This document shows positions 24,556 through 36,719 of a stretch of DNA of 64,000 nt, piece after piece (positions within the stretch are counted from its first letter, which is position 1; each line of letters starts with the position of its first letter). The DNA comes from Proales similis (Eukaryota > Rotifera > Eurotatoria > Ploima > Proalidae). The translations under genes and the position numbers were made by a program. Location: the NCBI GenBank assembly GCA_019059635.1, contig JAGVRJ010000006.1, forward strand, positions 620,001 to 684,000, read 5' to 3'. The notes under the pieces are model-generated. The model did no database searches. It was not told the origin of the DNA and saw only the letters and a list, made by a program, of their open reading frames with translations.

Positions 24556-25611
24556 TTATTCTGTTAGACTCCAGTTGTTATATGTAAATTGAATCTTTCG
24601 GTCCTCCGCCTTTTCTACGGAACCGGCTACTTTCAGTGGCTTGGGCTGATGAACTTTGCGGCCAAAATGTCCATCCTTACGTTGCCACAAGCCACTTCGG
24701 GGCCGGTATCCGAGATCTCTTTTGTCCACTGGATGGCTCAGCTTCTCGTCTTTATGACTAGCGTGAGATAATTGCCCAACTGTGACCATACAGTGTCGAT
24801 CGAGAGCTATCTCTTGGCCTGATGGTAGTTTAACAAGGACTTTATCCTCCATAGTTCCGGAGACAATTGCTGATGATCCTGCAGCTCGACAGAACTTCGC
24901 GCCAGACCCAGGCTCTGCTTCTATGTTGTGTACAACAGTACCAATGGGAAGAGCTGCAACTGGACAAGCGTCCCCTTCATTGGGTTTAATTGGTAGACGC
25001 GGAATCTCGCCTGAGGTACGAATCAAGTCGCCGACTTTCATATTTTCGGTAGCTAAAATGTAACGCTTTGAATCTGCGTGAGCAACAAGGGCAATGAATG
25101 CCGTTCGATCGCGACTTTGAAAAATATCGATCACTTTCTCTACGAGCGGCGGGCCTGATTTAGGTCCCACGCGTTTAAAGTCAATAAAGTACCAATCGAT
25201 TGGCAATCCGCCGCCCACACGCTTATAAAGGCGTTCTCTGGTCTCAATATCGTAGCCACCTGTTTTCTTTGTTCTTATTGGTTCGATTGTGTATTTTTCA
25301 GGCATCTGCTCAACGTAAATTCTATGGCTGACATAGAAGCCGTTTTTCACGGGCGGATTGGTAGCCAATAGGTCTTCCGGAGTTGTCATTATCGGAACTT
25401 CGACGACATCTCTTTTCCATTCGGGCTTTTGCTTGGTCAGATTTCCAGCGGATTGTGAGCCCTGGTCACTCTGTGCTAAATTCGCTTGAATAAAAAGACA
25501 TCTCAACTGACCGGCCAGTCTGAGATACTTGCTTCAAAAAACACCTCTACTATCAGTCATGGAGCGATGGTCTTACCTTGATACTTTGCTTGCTTGATTC
25601 AATACCAGCAT
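24556..25611 (-). CDS. MRPL2: Mitochondrial large ribosomal subunit protein uL2m
   Basis: A component of the peptidyl-transferase core of the mitoribosome. Exons: 25611-25577 and 25531-24556, about 336 residues. Exon 1 supplies the ATG and a basic, Leu-rich presequence (MLVLNQASKV then SKYLRLAGQLR), which looks like a mitochondrial targeting peptide. The body carries L2 motifs: GGGLPIDWYFIDFKR, then GTVVHNIEAEPGSGAKFCRAAG and the later HCMVTVGQLSHASH. In bacterial L2 the corresponding loop holds the universally conserved His near the catalytic centre; the exact residue match here needs an alignment. The intron is only 45 bases. The ATG in exon 1 was preferred because the downstream frame otherwise begins at TTG. 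Confidence 0.93.
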
Positions 25612-26362
25612 CTTACTCGCTGCTATTCCTATTTTCCTATATTTGTTAGCCCTCCAAAAACGCTAAGACTTTGTAGTATGCAGAAAAAACCTAACATTTG
25701 AATGCTTATTAGGTGAATATTGCTTTTGATTAAAGCGATGGCGTTCATTATATCTGAGGTTAAAAGATCAATTAAATCATGCATGAGTGAAATTTTTAAA
25801 CCTTAAAGCAGGTAAAAAATCTTTCTTAAAATAAAACAACTGTTCAGAGTTCAAGTTTGAATCTTGCTCATTAGATATTTGGAATATGGAATCAAATTAT
25901 TCTTTGGTCAAAAAGGTATATATGACCATTCTAGGGTTTTCTGGTGAGAAATTCTTTTCATCCTCATCGAATATTCGATCGAATATGGACTGAGATGATT
26001 GTTCCCAATTCTGGCGCAAAATCGCAAGAGACTATCAAATCAGTCAAAAGCTTGAAACTGATTAGAGTGCAAATGTACAGATAGAATCGCACGGAATAAG
26101 CAATTCGAAAGGAGGTCGGCGCGTAAACGTGTAGAGAAAAGGCCAGAATTGCCAACGTTCAATGCTACGCTCATCGTCATCACATTCGAAATTCGCTAAG
26201 TATGCCAACACAACACATTAGGGCCAATCGGGTTTGTGATAAAACTCGCTCGTTGGCGTTTTAAACTCGCGCTCCCTCGCCAGTTAGCTCTTGACGTTGT
26301 TGTTTATAAGCTACTAAACACTAAAGCAGCTAGTTTTAGACAAGCCGAATCTAAGTGCGAAC
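25612..26362. other. Divergent promoter region, MRPL2 (-) / SEC61A (+)
   Basis: About 750 bases. It contains a perfect 16-base palindrome at 25971-25986 (ATATTCGATCGAATAT). Otherwise AT-rich with no recognised gene. Confidence 0.5.
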
Positions 26363-27916
<1,554 letters not shown>

Positions 27917-28621
27917 ATGCCTAACTTAGCGCGCCCAACTTCTGCACCTGAATCACAAAGAAATAGTTAAAATTGTTCGAAGCTCGTTTATTTCTACGCT
28001 TTCTGACCAACAGCAACCGAAACACTGTGAATTTTCGCAGGCACCTCATGTTTGTTTTGTTTTTTTTGTAACCAGTGGCATTATGCGCTATTCACCGCAA
28101 TCAAACTCCCCTCTTCCGCTTTAGTTTAGAGCCTCTTAGCCCCACATTAAACCAGCAGAGCTTTCCAATTATTTCTTCATTAATGGTCTATTTTAAACGA
28201 CGCTCAAGCGAACTAGACCGGCACTCAATTTAAAAACTGTATCGTGCGTATATTTCGTTTCAGTGTAATATTCCCTGCAACCTCTTCACCCCTTCTATCT
28301 CTTCTTTTTAGTCTGCCTAAATATAACAACCAGCTGGCTACACTGGTAAAATCTTTTGTTGTTTCTCAACTCTGAAGCGGGACGGTCAGCTGGGCTTTTT
28401 GGGGGCTTGTTAAAGGTTGCTTTCTGGTTTTTAGTTCAGTCACGGTTTTAGTTTGAATAAGTGTTGAAACTAAGCCAGTCATTCGTGATTAGAGTCATTA
28501 GAGTCTATTTTATTCGAAAAAAACAATAAAGTCGAGAAAAGAAAGATGCTTGGTTCGATAATCGAAGACTCGCTGTTTAAATTACATATTTATAGATGCT
28601 CGGTAGTCGGCTTGTTATTTT
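27917..28621. other. Convergent 3' region, SEC61A / nuclear receptor
   Basis: About 700 bases of 3' untranslated and intergenic sequence between two convergent genes. A T-run near 28,050 and an AATAAA-like element near 28,525 are seen. No gene was recognised. Confidence 0.5.
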
Positions 28622-30252
28622 TCACACCACCGACTGTTCGATGAGCAAATTAAGCTTACTTGCATGGCCATCTATATCGAGCGATCCATTCACATAGTTA
28701 CTGTACGCCTTGGTGGCTAGAACTCGCAAACATGGTAGTTTGAGGAGTAGCCGGCCAAAACGGCGCCTCTCATGCGGGTACCGGGAAATTGTGTATTTGC
28801 GGAACGAGTCAATATAGCGATTCTGAGTGCAGAGCACAGCATGCCGATCTTGCAGGCCTTTTGCATCTGCGAACATTAAAACGATCGCGCAGAGAGCGCT
28901 GAACTCGTTGGTGTCCATGTTGACATCTTGCATTTGTGCTATAAAGTCAATTGAGCCACAAATAAGATCCTGGCCCCAACCGAGCTCGTTTGCTGATTCC
29001 TTATTGAGAATTATGTTGTCTGCAATCTTGACACAGTCGACGAATGATTGGGAGCGAAAGGCCAGGCGGAGAAATGACACTTCCATGAAGGAGGAGTAAA
29101 GAAGTGCTTTTCGGTCATCGACGCACAGCTGTTGAAAACCAGGCAAAGATGCAGCCCAATTAATAATTAGACGAATTTCCTCAAGACAGTACTCAAGTAA
29201 GGCAGAAACATCTAGAGGAACGCTTCCGTCGTATTCGAACCCGATCGGCTTGGGAATTAGCTCCGCTTTGGCTTCCACTATCGCCACCATTGTCTCATCA
29301 CAATGAGGTACTCCGGTTGAGTTGTAGACCACGTCTCGTATTTGCGCAAAGTCGTTAAGCATTTTGAAGCGTTTGAAACCCTTAGACTGAGCTTCTAGAT
29401 TCAAAAAAGAACGCAAGAAATTTAATATTTAGGAGGTTTTCTGCGAAAAAAATGTGCTTTCAAACAAACCTGGGGTGTGGTCTTCCCTCACCGCCTCTCG
29501 TTTCATTCCGGTCATTAGGCAGCGCTGGAAACGGCAGTATTGGCATTGATTACGAGTTTGCTTGTTTATGGGGCATTGCATCGCGTCTTTACATTTGTAA
29601 TGCAGGTCTTTTTGAATGGTTCGTTTGAAAAAGCCCTTGCAACCCTCGCAGCTAAATACACTGTAATGATAGCCGCTGCCTTTGTCGCCACATATGGCGC
29701 AGAGTCCGAGTGGCTTAAGACCATTTATATCGATCAGGGGGCTGACGACTGAGGCATCCAAATACTCGCCTTTGGCGCCCAGTTCGACCCTACTCGCATC
29801 GCCACCGTTAATCATTATTATCGTGTTGCCATTGCCAAGGTCCAAAGTGTTCGAGTTGAATTGAGGTTCGCCTCGTGACATGTTTGACTGCTCTTCAAGA
29901 GGAGTCCGCTCATAAAAGGCAATTTGGCTCGACTGCTCAAGCAGACCATCTACTGACTTGGCAGTCAGCTCGGAGTTGCGATGTGCCAAACGCACCTGAA
30001 CAAGATCATTCACATCTGAGGAATAAACATTTTATAAGACAAATCGAAAGGAAGAAGCAATGAAAATGAAGTTAAAGTTGAAGGATGATTTCTTTCTTTG
30101 ACTGATCACGATGTTGGGGTCGTTCGAGTTGAGGGTCGTTGCGTGCGTAGCTAAAACACGTACTCACTTATATGTATTGTGTTTCTTCCCCTATCTTCTT
30201 TGCTTTCGTCTGAATATTGACTAGCTGCACTTGCGACCTTGACACTCTCCAT
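28622..30252 (-). CDS. Nuclear receptor with RXR-like DNA-binding domain
   Basis: A ligand-class transcription factor of about 467 residues. Exons: 30252-30168, 30015-29470, 29394-28622. The DNA-binding domain has eight zinc cysteines ([13 protein letters not shown] to [10 protein letters not shown]) with P-box CEGCKG, the type that reads AGGTCA half-sites. Its end, [14 protein letters not shown], resembles RXR first and NR4A second. In the ligand domain, the helix 3-5 part ([15 protein letters not shown]) looks NR4A-like. Helices 7-10 ([28 protein letters not shown]) look RXR-like. A possible AF-2 core is LLIEQS. I therefore do not assign an NR subfamily. Exon 1 was chosen because it gives an ATG and a phase-1 junction to the open frame, which otherwise lacks an ATG. 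Confidence 0.88.
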
Positions 30253-30589
30253 CTTCGCTTGGACGTCACGGTGCCAATTCCAGTTTCCTCTACAGTCTTA
30301 GTAAATAGCTGCCGGCAAGCTTTATCCCAAGTCCTCCGATCTAGTGCCCTCCCTAGACCAACTGTTGCACGTGCATTTTACTCTGCATGTAGCATAGCTA
30401 ACGTAACATCCAATTTTGGCCAACGCAGCATCTCATTTCAATTTTCTATTTTCAAGCGCAAAGTACAAATGTCAATAGTGCTCAAGTCTAGTTTTATCAG
30501 AGTCCAAAACATTTTATCTAATTATTAGGTCAGCTTAAATAGGTTCGAAATAAGGAAACAGATAATTTTGAAGTTAGGGTGAGATCAAT
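30253..30589. other. Intergenic, nuclear receptor upstream / calpain A downstream
   Basis: About 340 bases between two genes on the minus strand. It should hold the receptor promoter and the calpain A 3' untranslated region. Nothing else was recognised. Confidence 0.45.
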
Positions 30590-33175
30590 CTAGAAAAAGC
30601 GCTTGAAACCAAAGCTAGAACCGATGCTGTTTAAATTTATGCCATTTTCAGCAAAGTGGTTGATGATATTGGCTGCGTCGCCCATGCCGAATCGCTGATC
30701 TCCATCGGTGTCGAATATTCGACCCAACTCTTCATGAGGAAAACGACCCCGTCCTCCAATAAAATCTCTTATCCCATGCAGTACTTTGGGATTAAGCACA
30801 TGCTTCCAATTTTTGAACAGGAAATCCTCCTCTTTGTGTTCAATCACAACATCCTCTTCGTCCTTATTTAAATTCATTAAATGGACAGAACCAAGAAAAG
30901 AAGAAAAACGCTTACGAGTTCATCTTTTGGCAAATCAAGAGGCCTAAACACGGTTTTCTTTAAACCTGTCTTTTCTCGAATGTTTAAGAATGAAACTTAC
31001 TGGCCCTCGATCTTGTGCTGGGTATAGACGCGAAGCATAAACTCGCAATCATGGCCATATTCATAAGTACTGGGGATGATCAGATAGTTCCCCGGGTCCA
31101 CACGGAACCGCTTGGTCACTTCACGAGCGTTTATGTAGCTTCCTGAAGAACCTATCCTTTCCAGTTGAGTTGCATAGAGCCGAAGGCCGGTGCTTTGATT
31201 CTCATCTAGCTGCACATCATCTCTAATCTTTTACAAACGGTTTTGTCAGATTGGGTGGAAAAATTCTGTTTGTTATGGACAAAATACCTTGAACAGTTTA
31301 AATTGAATAAACTCTTCTGCCGACTCGACTCTCTCCTTCAAGCGCTTCAATCTTGAATCCTTCTGCATGAGCGCAACAATTATTGTGGCTTTGTTCTCTT
31401 GGTCGTCGATGTCGACGTCAGTAAGAGTGACCATAAACTGGGGATTTGACCAAAAATCAGCCGGATTTTCTTTTCCGCATCCACCAGCCGTTTCTCCATT
31501 TATCCATTCTGAGTGATGAATTGTACACTTCCAGAACAAGTCCTTATCCTGGTCTCGTTGAAGTGCTTCTTCACTGAAACATTCCGGAGTAAGATGGCAT
31601 ATTTCAAGGCTGTCCCAATTCCGAATGAAATCGTCAAAACTCATCCTTTTTTTCAATGAGATAGCTGCAAAAAACTCTTCATGTTCCAAACAAAGAGGTA
31701 AAGAAATTACCAAAACTCCCCATCGTGCTCTCTAACTAATCCTGCGTCCTCTCGATCACCTTGGCTAAGAGAATTCCATTCTTCAGAACTATATTATAAA
31801 TCTTTAGATCCTTGTTTCTGGATAACGGTTATTTTCGTCTTGTTAACCTGTCAGACCTAAAGAAAAATGAATAAATAAATAATCTCAAAAAGACAAAAAG
31901 ACAAAAAAATTACCAAGCTCCTTTCCACTCTACGTCATTCCCCCAAGGATTTCGAATTCTTAGTTTTTTCCAATTTCAATTTGTTAAATATCACCAATAG
32001 CCAAAAAATAAAACATACCTTATCAGGGCGATTCCTTGCAATTCTGTAAGTTTAGTTATTGTATAAGCATCTTTTTTAAAGTATAGTAGCCTTTATGATT
32101 TAATTGGAGAATGAAAGTTGTTCCTTACGGCCACGGACAAGTCCATTCGCAAGACGGGCTTCTCGGACACTTGGATCGGCCTAAAAATGTACTCAATTCT
32201 AAGAATAATATGGAAATAAATACGTGATTAAAAGAGGTAGTTTTACGTTAATACTGCATCCCATAATTGAGTTTTTCTCAAAAATGCTGGTTAAAATTGG
32301 CCATAGTGCCTTTTTCTCTGGAATACTCATGTCGGACAAGTCGAACTGTTCCTGAGTTCCACCTTGAACAGTTTTCAGTTAAATAGGAAAAAAAGGTTGA
32401 ATCAATATTAAACATTACCAGACATATCGACAAGGGCATCGTAAGTCTGACCGCCTTCCAGACACTCGTAGCAGCCGTAGAGCCTTGCAAGTCGGTGCTG
32501 AGGCGACGAGACAAAGAGCCGAGGCATGAAGCAGAGGACTCACTTGGCGTAGGCCTTCTCGAGCAGCGGTGCCCAGAACTCGTTGGGCTGTTCCTTGTTA
32601 GAGCAGTAGACGAGGCGACCGTCGGGCCAGAACGGCAGCCGGTCGTCGACGACCACGTCGACCCACTCGCCGTAGAGCCAGAAGCGGAAGTGGAAGATGC
32701 CTGCGTACGAGTCAGCGAAGCCTTGGTCCGGAGGCACCACCTTGGCGAAGAGAGCGGGCGACTGCATTATGCCCACGGCGCCTGCGATGAACCAGCAGTT
32801 GCCCAAGTAGCCCTGGTCCAGATCGAAACGATCAAACGATTGCACCTCAAACGACGCATTCTCCATCGCTTCCTTTTTTCAAGCAATAAAATAATCATTT
32901 TCTCCATAAAATAATCAAATGAATTCTGTTGATTGGACATATGAATATTACTTTTGGCCGCATCCAGACTACTCCTTGGGGCGGCATTGAACTAAAGCAA
33001 AGAGAGCTCTCATCTGCTGGAAACAGTGGATCTTCAAATAGATTTCCCGCATCGCACTCGGCTTTTAGCTCCTCATAAACCTGATCTTTGAACGGACGAA
33101 TTTCACTCTTTAAGAAAATAACAGTGAGACTAAGGCTCCACAATTGGCCATAGATTGGTTTCATACCGAATCCAT
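30590..33175 (-). CDS. Calpain A (calcium-dependent cysteine protease)
   Basis: About 598 residues in fourteen exons: 33175-33167, 33107-32952, 32872-32544, 32483-32419, 32362-32247, 32180-32129, 32070-32019, 31958-31914, 31856-31848, 31788-31711, 31645-31288, 31227-31001, 30943-30916, 30862-30590. Order: short N-terminal region, papain-like core, C2-like domain III, short C-terminal part. The triad is present: Cys in LGNCWF, His in RGHAYTIT, Asn in IRNPWG. Domain III shows RTxRFRVDPGNYLIIPSTY-type sequence. The tail has one EF-hand-like loop (DTDGDQRFGMGD), not a full penta-EF-hand domain. Exons 1 and 9 are only nine coding bases. Exons 3-4 and the intron between them belong to a tract identical to calpain B. 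Tandem with calpain B, same strand. Confidence 0.9.
32418..32830. repeat. 413-base tract identical to calpain B (copy 1)
   Basis: By eye identical to 35811-36223, spanning calpain exon sequence, a complete intron and exon sequence. It is visibly GC-rich (roughly 60%) against about 38% in flanking DNA. The boundaries are abrupt. Most likely a recent gene-conversion tract. Confidence 0.92.
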
Positions 33176-33958
33176 TTCCTACAGTGAGTTTCAACGTAAT
33201 AATAATTCAATGCTTTTGATATAAAACGAACGGAGAGGGCTTAAATAAGGCACTTCTTCTAGCACATAAAGCGGCATAATGAAAAATTATAATGAGAGCC
33301 CGTTCGACTCCCCGAGTCCTCTCGACAATTACAGGAAAAAGCCAGAAAAAAGAAAAGAATGGTTTGAAATCATTCTGTGTGATATTTAAACTGTCAAGTT
33401 AGAGTTGAAAAGTTGAATAGAATCTAGTAAATGAGAGTAATGCTAGAAATGTTTCCAAATTCTGTTTCTGATTTATTTGCCGATTAGCAGCAAAAATCTA
33501 ATAAACCGAAAATGTAAATACGAAGTTTCTTTCAAACTGTGCAAAGTAATTATCCTTTAAAGTCATTTCTACTCTGCACCAGTTTCAATGGTTTGGCCTG
33601 AATTCTGTTGATTCACTTCAGCCTCTAATTTATGCATTGGCACGGGTGCTCTCTTGAGTTTAAATGTATATTTTTATAACTTGGCTCATTCGTCCAGGTT
33701 TTACCCGCACCAGTTTTGCTTGCCAGTTAAATCAAATTCATTCTTAGACATTCTTTTGTTATTTATGCTGATTCGCAAGCCCACCCTATTAGATAAGCTT
33801 GTGAAGCAATTAAGAGAGATTCAAATGGTCTGAATTGATTACTCTTGTTCTTTAATTTTACGACATAGGTAACTTAAAATTTTTTTGCGAAAATGACAAC
33901 CAACGAGAAGAGCTCAAATTTCATTGATATTCCAATTTAACCTAGCCAAAATTATTTT
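33176..33958. other. Spacer between tandem calpains
   Basis: About 780 bases of AT-rich DNA holding the calpain A promoter and calpain B 3' end. No gene or repeat was recognised. Confidence 0.5.
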
Positions 33959-36482
33959 CTACATAAGTGAACACGCGGCACGAGCATTTTGAACAGGTTG
34001 GCGTTGTTTCTCTTCTTCTCCTTCGCAGTAATTGAAAAAGCTCTTCCAACTGCTGAATATCTGATCTGTATTGTCAAGTTCAAAAAAGGTCTCCTCCTCA
34101 CTCTTAACGATAGGGGTAAATTAAGCAATCGAAAATTTGGAAGATAGCATCATTTATTGGAATTACCAGCTCTTCTTTATCGTCGACCAGCTCCCTTAAA
34201 TATTTGTTTTCATTAGTTTTTATAATTTCGAAGAAAAGTTTTGATTTTTGAAATCATACTCTGTAAGGACCGGCTGCTCGGTAAATATTCTCAACATAAA
34301 CGAACATTCGCGATCTTCGTCGTATGTACTCGGGATCAACAGATAGGTACCAGGCGGCAGACGAAACCGCTTTGTCACCTCCCGGCTGTTAATGTAACTT
34401 CCAGATGATCCGATTCGTTCCAGTTGATTCGCATAAAGTTTTTGACCTTCCGATCTTTCAGCTCCGTTTGGAATCTGTTTCCAGCCAATTAGATTTCTGA
34501 GGTCACGTTTTAAATAATTTATAGATCCAATCACCCTGTAGACCCGGAACTGAATAAACTCCTCCGCTGCGTCTTCGCCCGTCTCAATTCTTTTGAGTCT
34601 TGAGTCTTTTTGCATTAATGAAACGATAAGAGTTGCTAGATTCTCGTTGTCATCCCGATCAACATCATCGAGTTGAACGAAAAATTGCGGATTTTTCCAA
34701 AAGTAATCTTTCAACCCAATCGGATAAGAGAAAGGTCTAACGCGATTTAGAGAAGATGTTCTACTTTTGTTATTGACTCCGGAGCCCCCAGCAGTTCGAC
34801 CTGCTTTCCATTCTGAATGATAAGTAGTCATTTTCCATCCGTCATCGTTCTTTAAAAATGAACTCCTTGGTTAGCCAGTGAGACAGATTTCTAAAAATTG
34901 CTTACACTCATCAGCCGACGCCAGGACATGTGTTCAATCTTGAAAAAATTTTTTAGATTAGAGTTGAAAATACGGAGAAGAACAAAAAATTTTCGAACAT
35001 CGTTTGATTGTTTCAAATCTTCGCTAAAACTGCTTGGGTTCAAGTGGCAGATTTCAAGGGTTGACCAATTGCTAAAAAAGTCATCTGCAGACATCCTATT
35101 TTACTCTGATAAAGAAAGAATTTTATGAACGATGAATTAAATGGCTCACCAGAATTCTCCATCGTGTTCATAAACTAATCCGAGTTCCTCTTTTAAGTGC
35201 TCATCGATTGTGTCCCATTTCGATGAGCTGCAGCAAACAAAGTTTTAAATTGAAGTTTTAGTGGATAATTCTCTTCTTGCTCACTTGTCAGACCAAGATC
35301 CTTTCCATTCGACCTCATTTCCTTTAAAAAAATTAGCTGACTACAGAGTAGATCAGGTCATCTTAAGTTGAAAGGTTACCCCAAGGATTCCTGATTCTTG
35401 TTTTATTTAAGAAAAATATTAATAAAGCGCTTCCGTATATGAAAAATCTTGAATAGAGAGACATACCTCAAAAGTCTTTCTTGAGTACCATTTTTCTCAA
35501 AGCTCACTAACTTGGTTATAGTATATGCATGACCTCTAACTAATCCGTTGCTCAAACGAGCTTCTCTGATTCTAGGATCGGCCTGATGAGCATTCTTCCA
35601 ATTAGAAAAAAAAATGACGAATTAGGGAAACAATTTTTTACAGTGATGCTGCAGCCCATTATTGACCCTTTTCGAAAGGCTTGAAGAATAAGGGTCCATA
35701 TACTTTGTCTTTCAGCCAAAGTCATTTTGGTAAGATCGAAAGATTCCTCAAGGCCACCTTATCTAAGTTTAGATTTTGAAGGACGAGCATATAGGCTAGA
35801 CATGTCATTGCCAGACATATCGACAAGGGCATCGTAAGTCTGACCGCCTTCCAGACACTCGTAGCAGCCGTAGAGCCTTGCAAGTCGGTGCTGAGGCGAC
35901 GAGACAAAGAGCCGAGGCATGAAGCAGAGGACTCACTTGGCGTAGGCCTTCTCGAGCAGCGGTGCCCAGAACTCGTTGGGCTGTTCCTTGTTAGAGCAGT
36001 AGACGAGGCGACCGTCGGGCCAGAACGGCAGCCGGTCGTCGACGACCACGTCGACCCACTCGCCGTAGAGCCAGAAGCGGAAGTGGAAGATGCCTGCGTA
36101 CGAGTCAGCGAAGCCTTGGTCCGGAGGCACCACCTTGGCGAAGAGAGCGGGCGACTGCATTATGCCCACGGCGCCTGCGATGAACCAGCAGTTGCCCAAG
36201 TAGCCCTGGTCCAGATCGAAACGCTCCCAATTTTCGACTACAAACTGCGGATCATCAACAACTTCCTTTAAAACCATTTTATCACGAATATAAACTCGAG
36301 GATAAAGGTTTGAAGTTTCGGACCTTTGGACGACGCCAAACACATCCGCGAGGAACATTTCCTGAAAAGGATATTGAATCATCCGATGCCGGGAAAGCTG
36401 GATCCTCGAACAAGTTATCGGCATCGTAGCCTGCTTTTAGCTCTTCAAAAGTTTGTTCCTTGAATGCTCTTATTGCTTCCAT
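33959..36482 (-). CDS. Calpain B (calcium-dependent cysteine protease)
   Basis: Tandem paralogue of calpain A, about 590-620 residues. Exons: 36482-36324, 36265-35937, 35876-35812, 35757-35642, 35582-35467, 35396-35380, 35321-35285, 35227-35150, 35095-34906 (or ending at 34999), 34849-34260, 34194-34167, 34102-33959. Triad: Cys in LGNCWF, His in RGHAYTIT, Asn in IRNPWG. It has fewer introns than A in the catalytic core: the His region and the WSD region are unsplit. The intron after exon 3 starts with GC (GCAATG), whereas the A copy has GTAATG. Domain III carries an insertion after RTAGGSG. The tail ends in an acidic and then basic segment with no EF-hand loop. The exon 9 donor is uncertain; using the nearer weak donor removes 31 residues. 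Confidence 0.88.
35811..36223. repeat. 413-base tract identical to calpain A (copy 2)
   Basis: Partner of 32418-32830. One end falls exactly at the intron donor where the two genes differ by one base (GC here, GT in calpain A). The other end falls inside the exon, just before the codons for the F-D-L-D-Q-G-Y run. Confidence 0.92.
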
Positions 36483-36719
36483 TTTTTGAAAAATAGTTCT
36501 AACTATTCAAGCGAAGGGATTTATTCAGACCAAGCATAATTAAACAACTACTTGATGCTGATCTGAACATTCAAGAACGCTTAGTGCACATTAAAACCAA
36601 CCCTTGACGGCTCATAAATATAAGATAATCAAATGGCTTATTGTTTATGCTTGCAAACTCGGAATATATGCCAAAGCACCCATAAATCTGTTCTAGAGAC
36701 CTTGATTTTTCTATTTATT

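Noticed and set aside
32495-32914. Plus-strand frames opposite the calpain catalytic exons (also 35888-36271)
   Set aside because: They are mirror frames caused by the GC-rich codon usage of the minus-strand calpains; both copies are the same because the DNA is identical.
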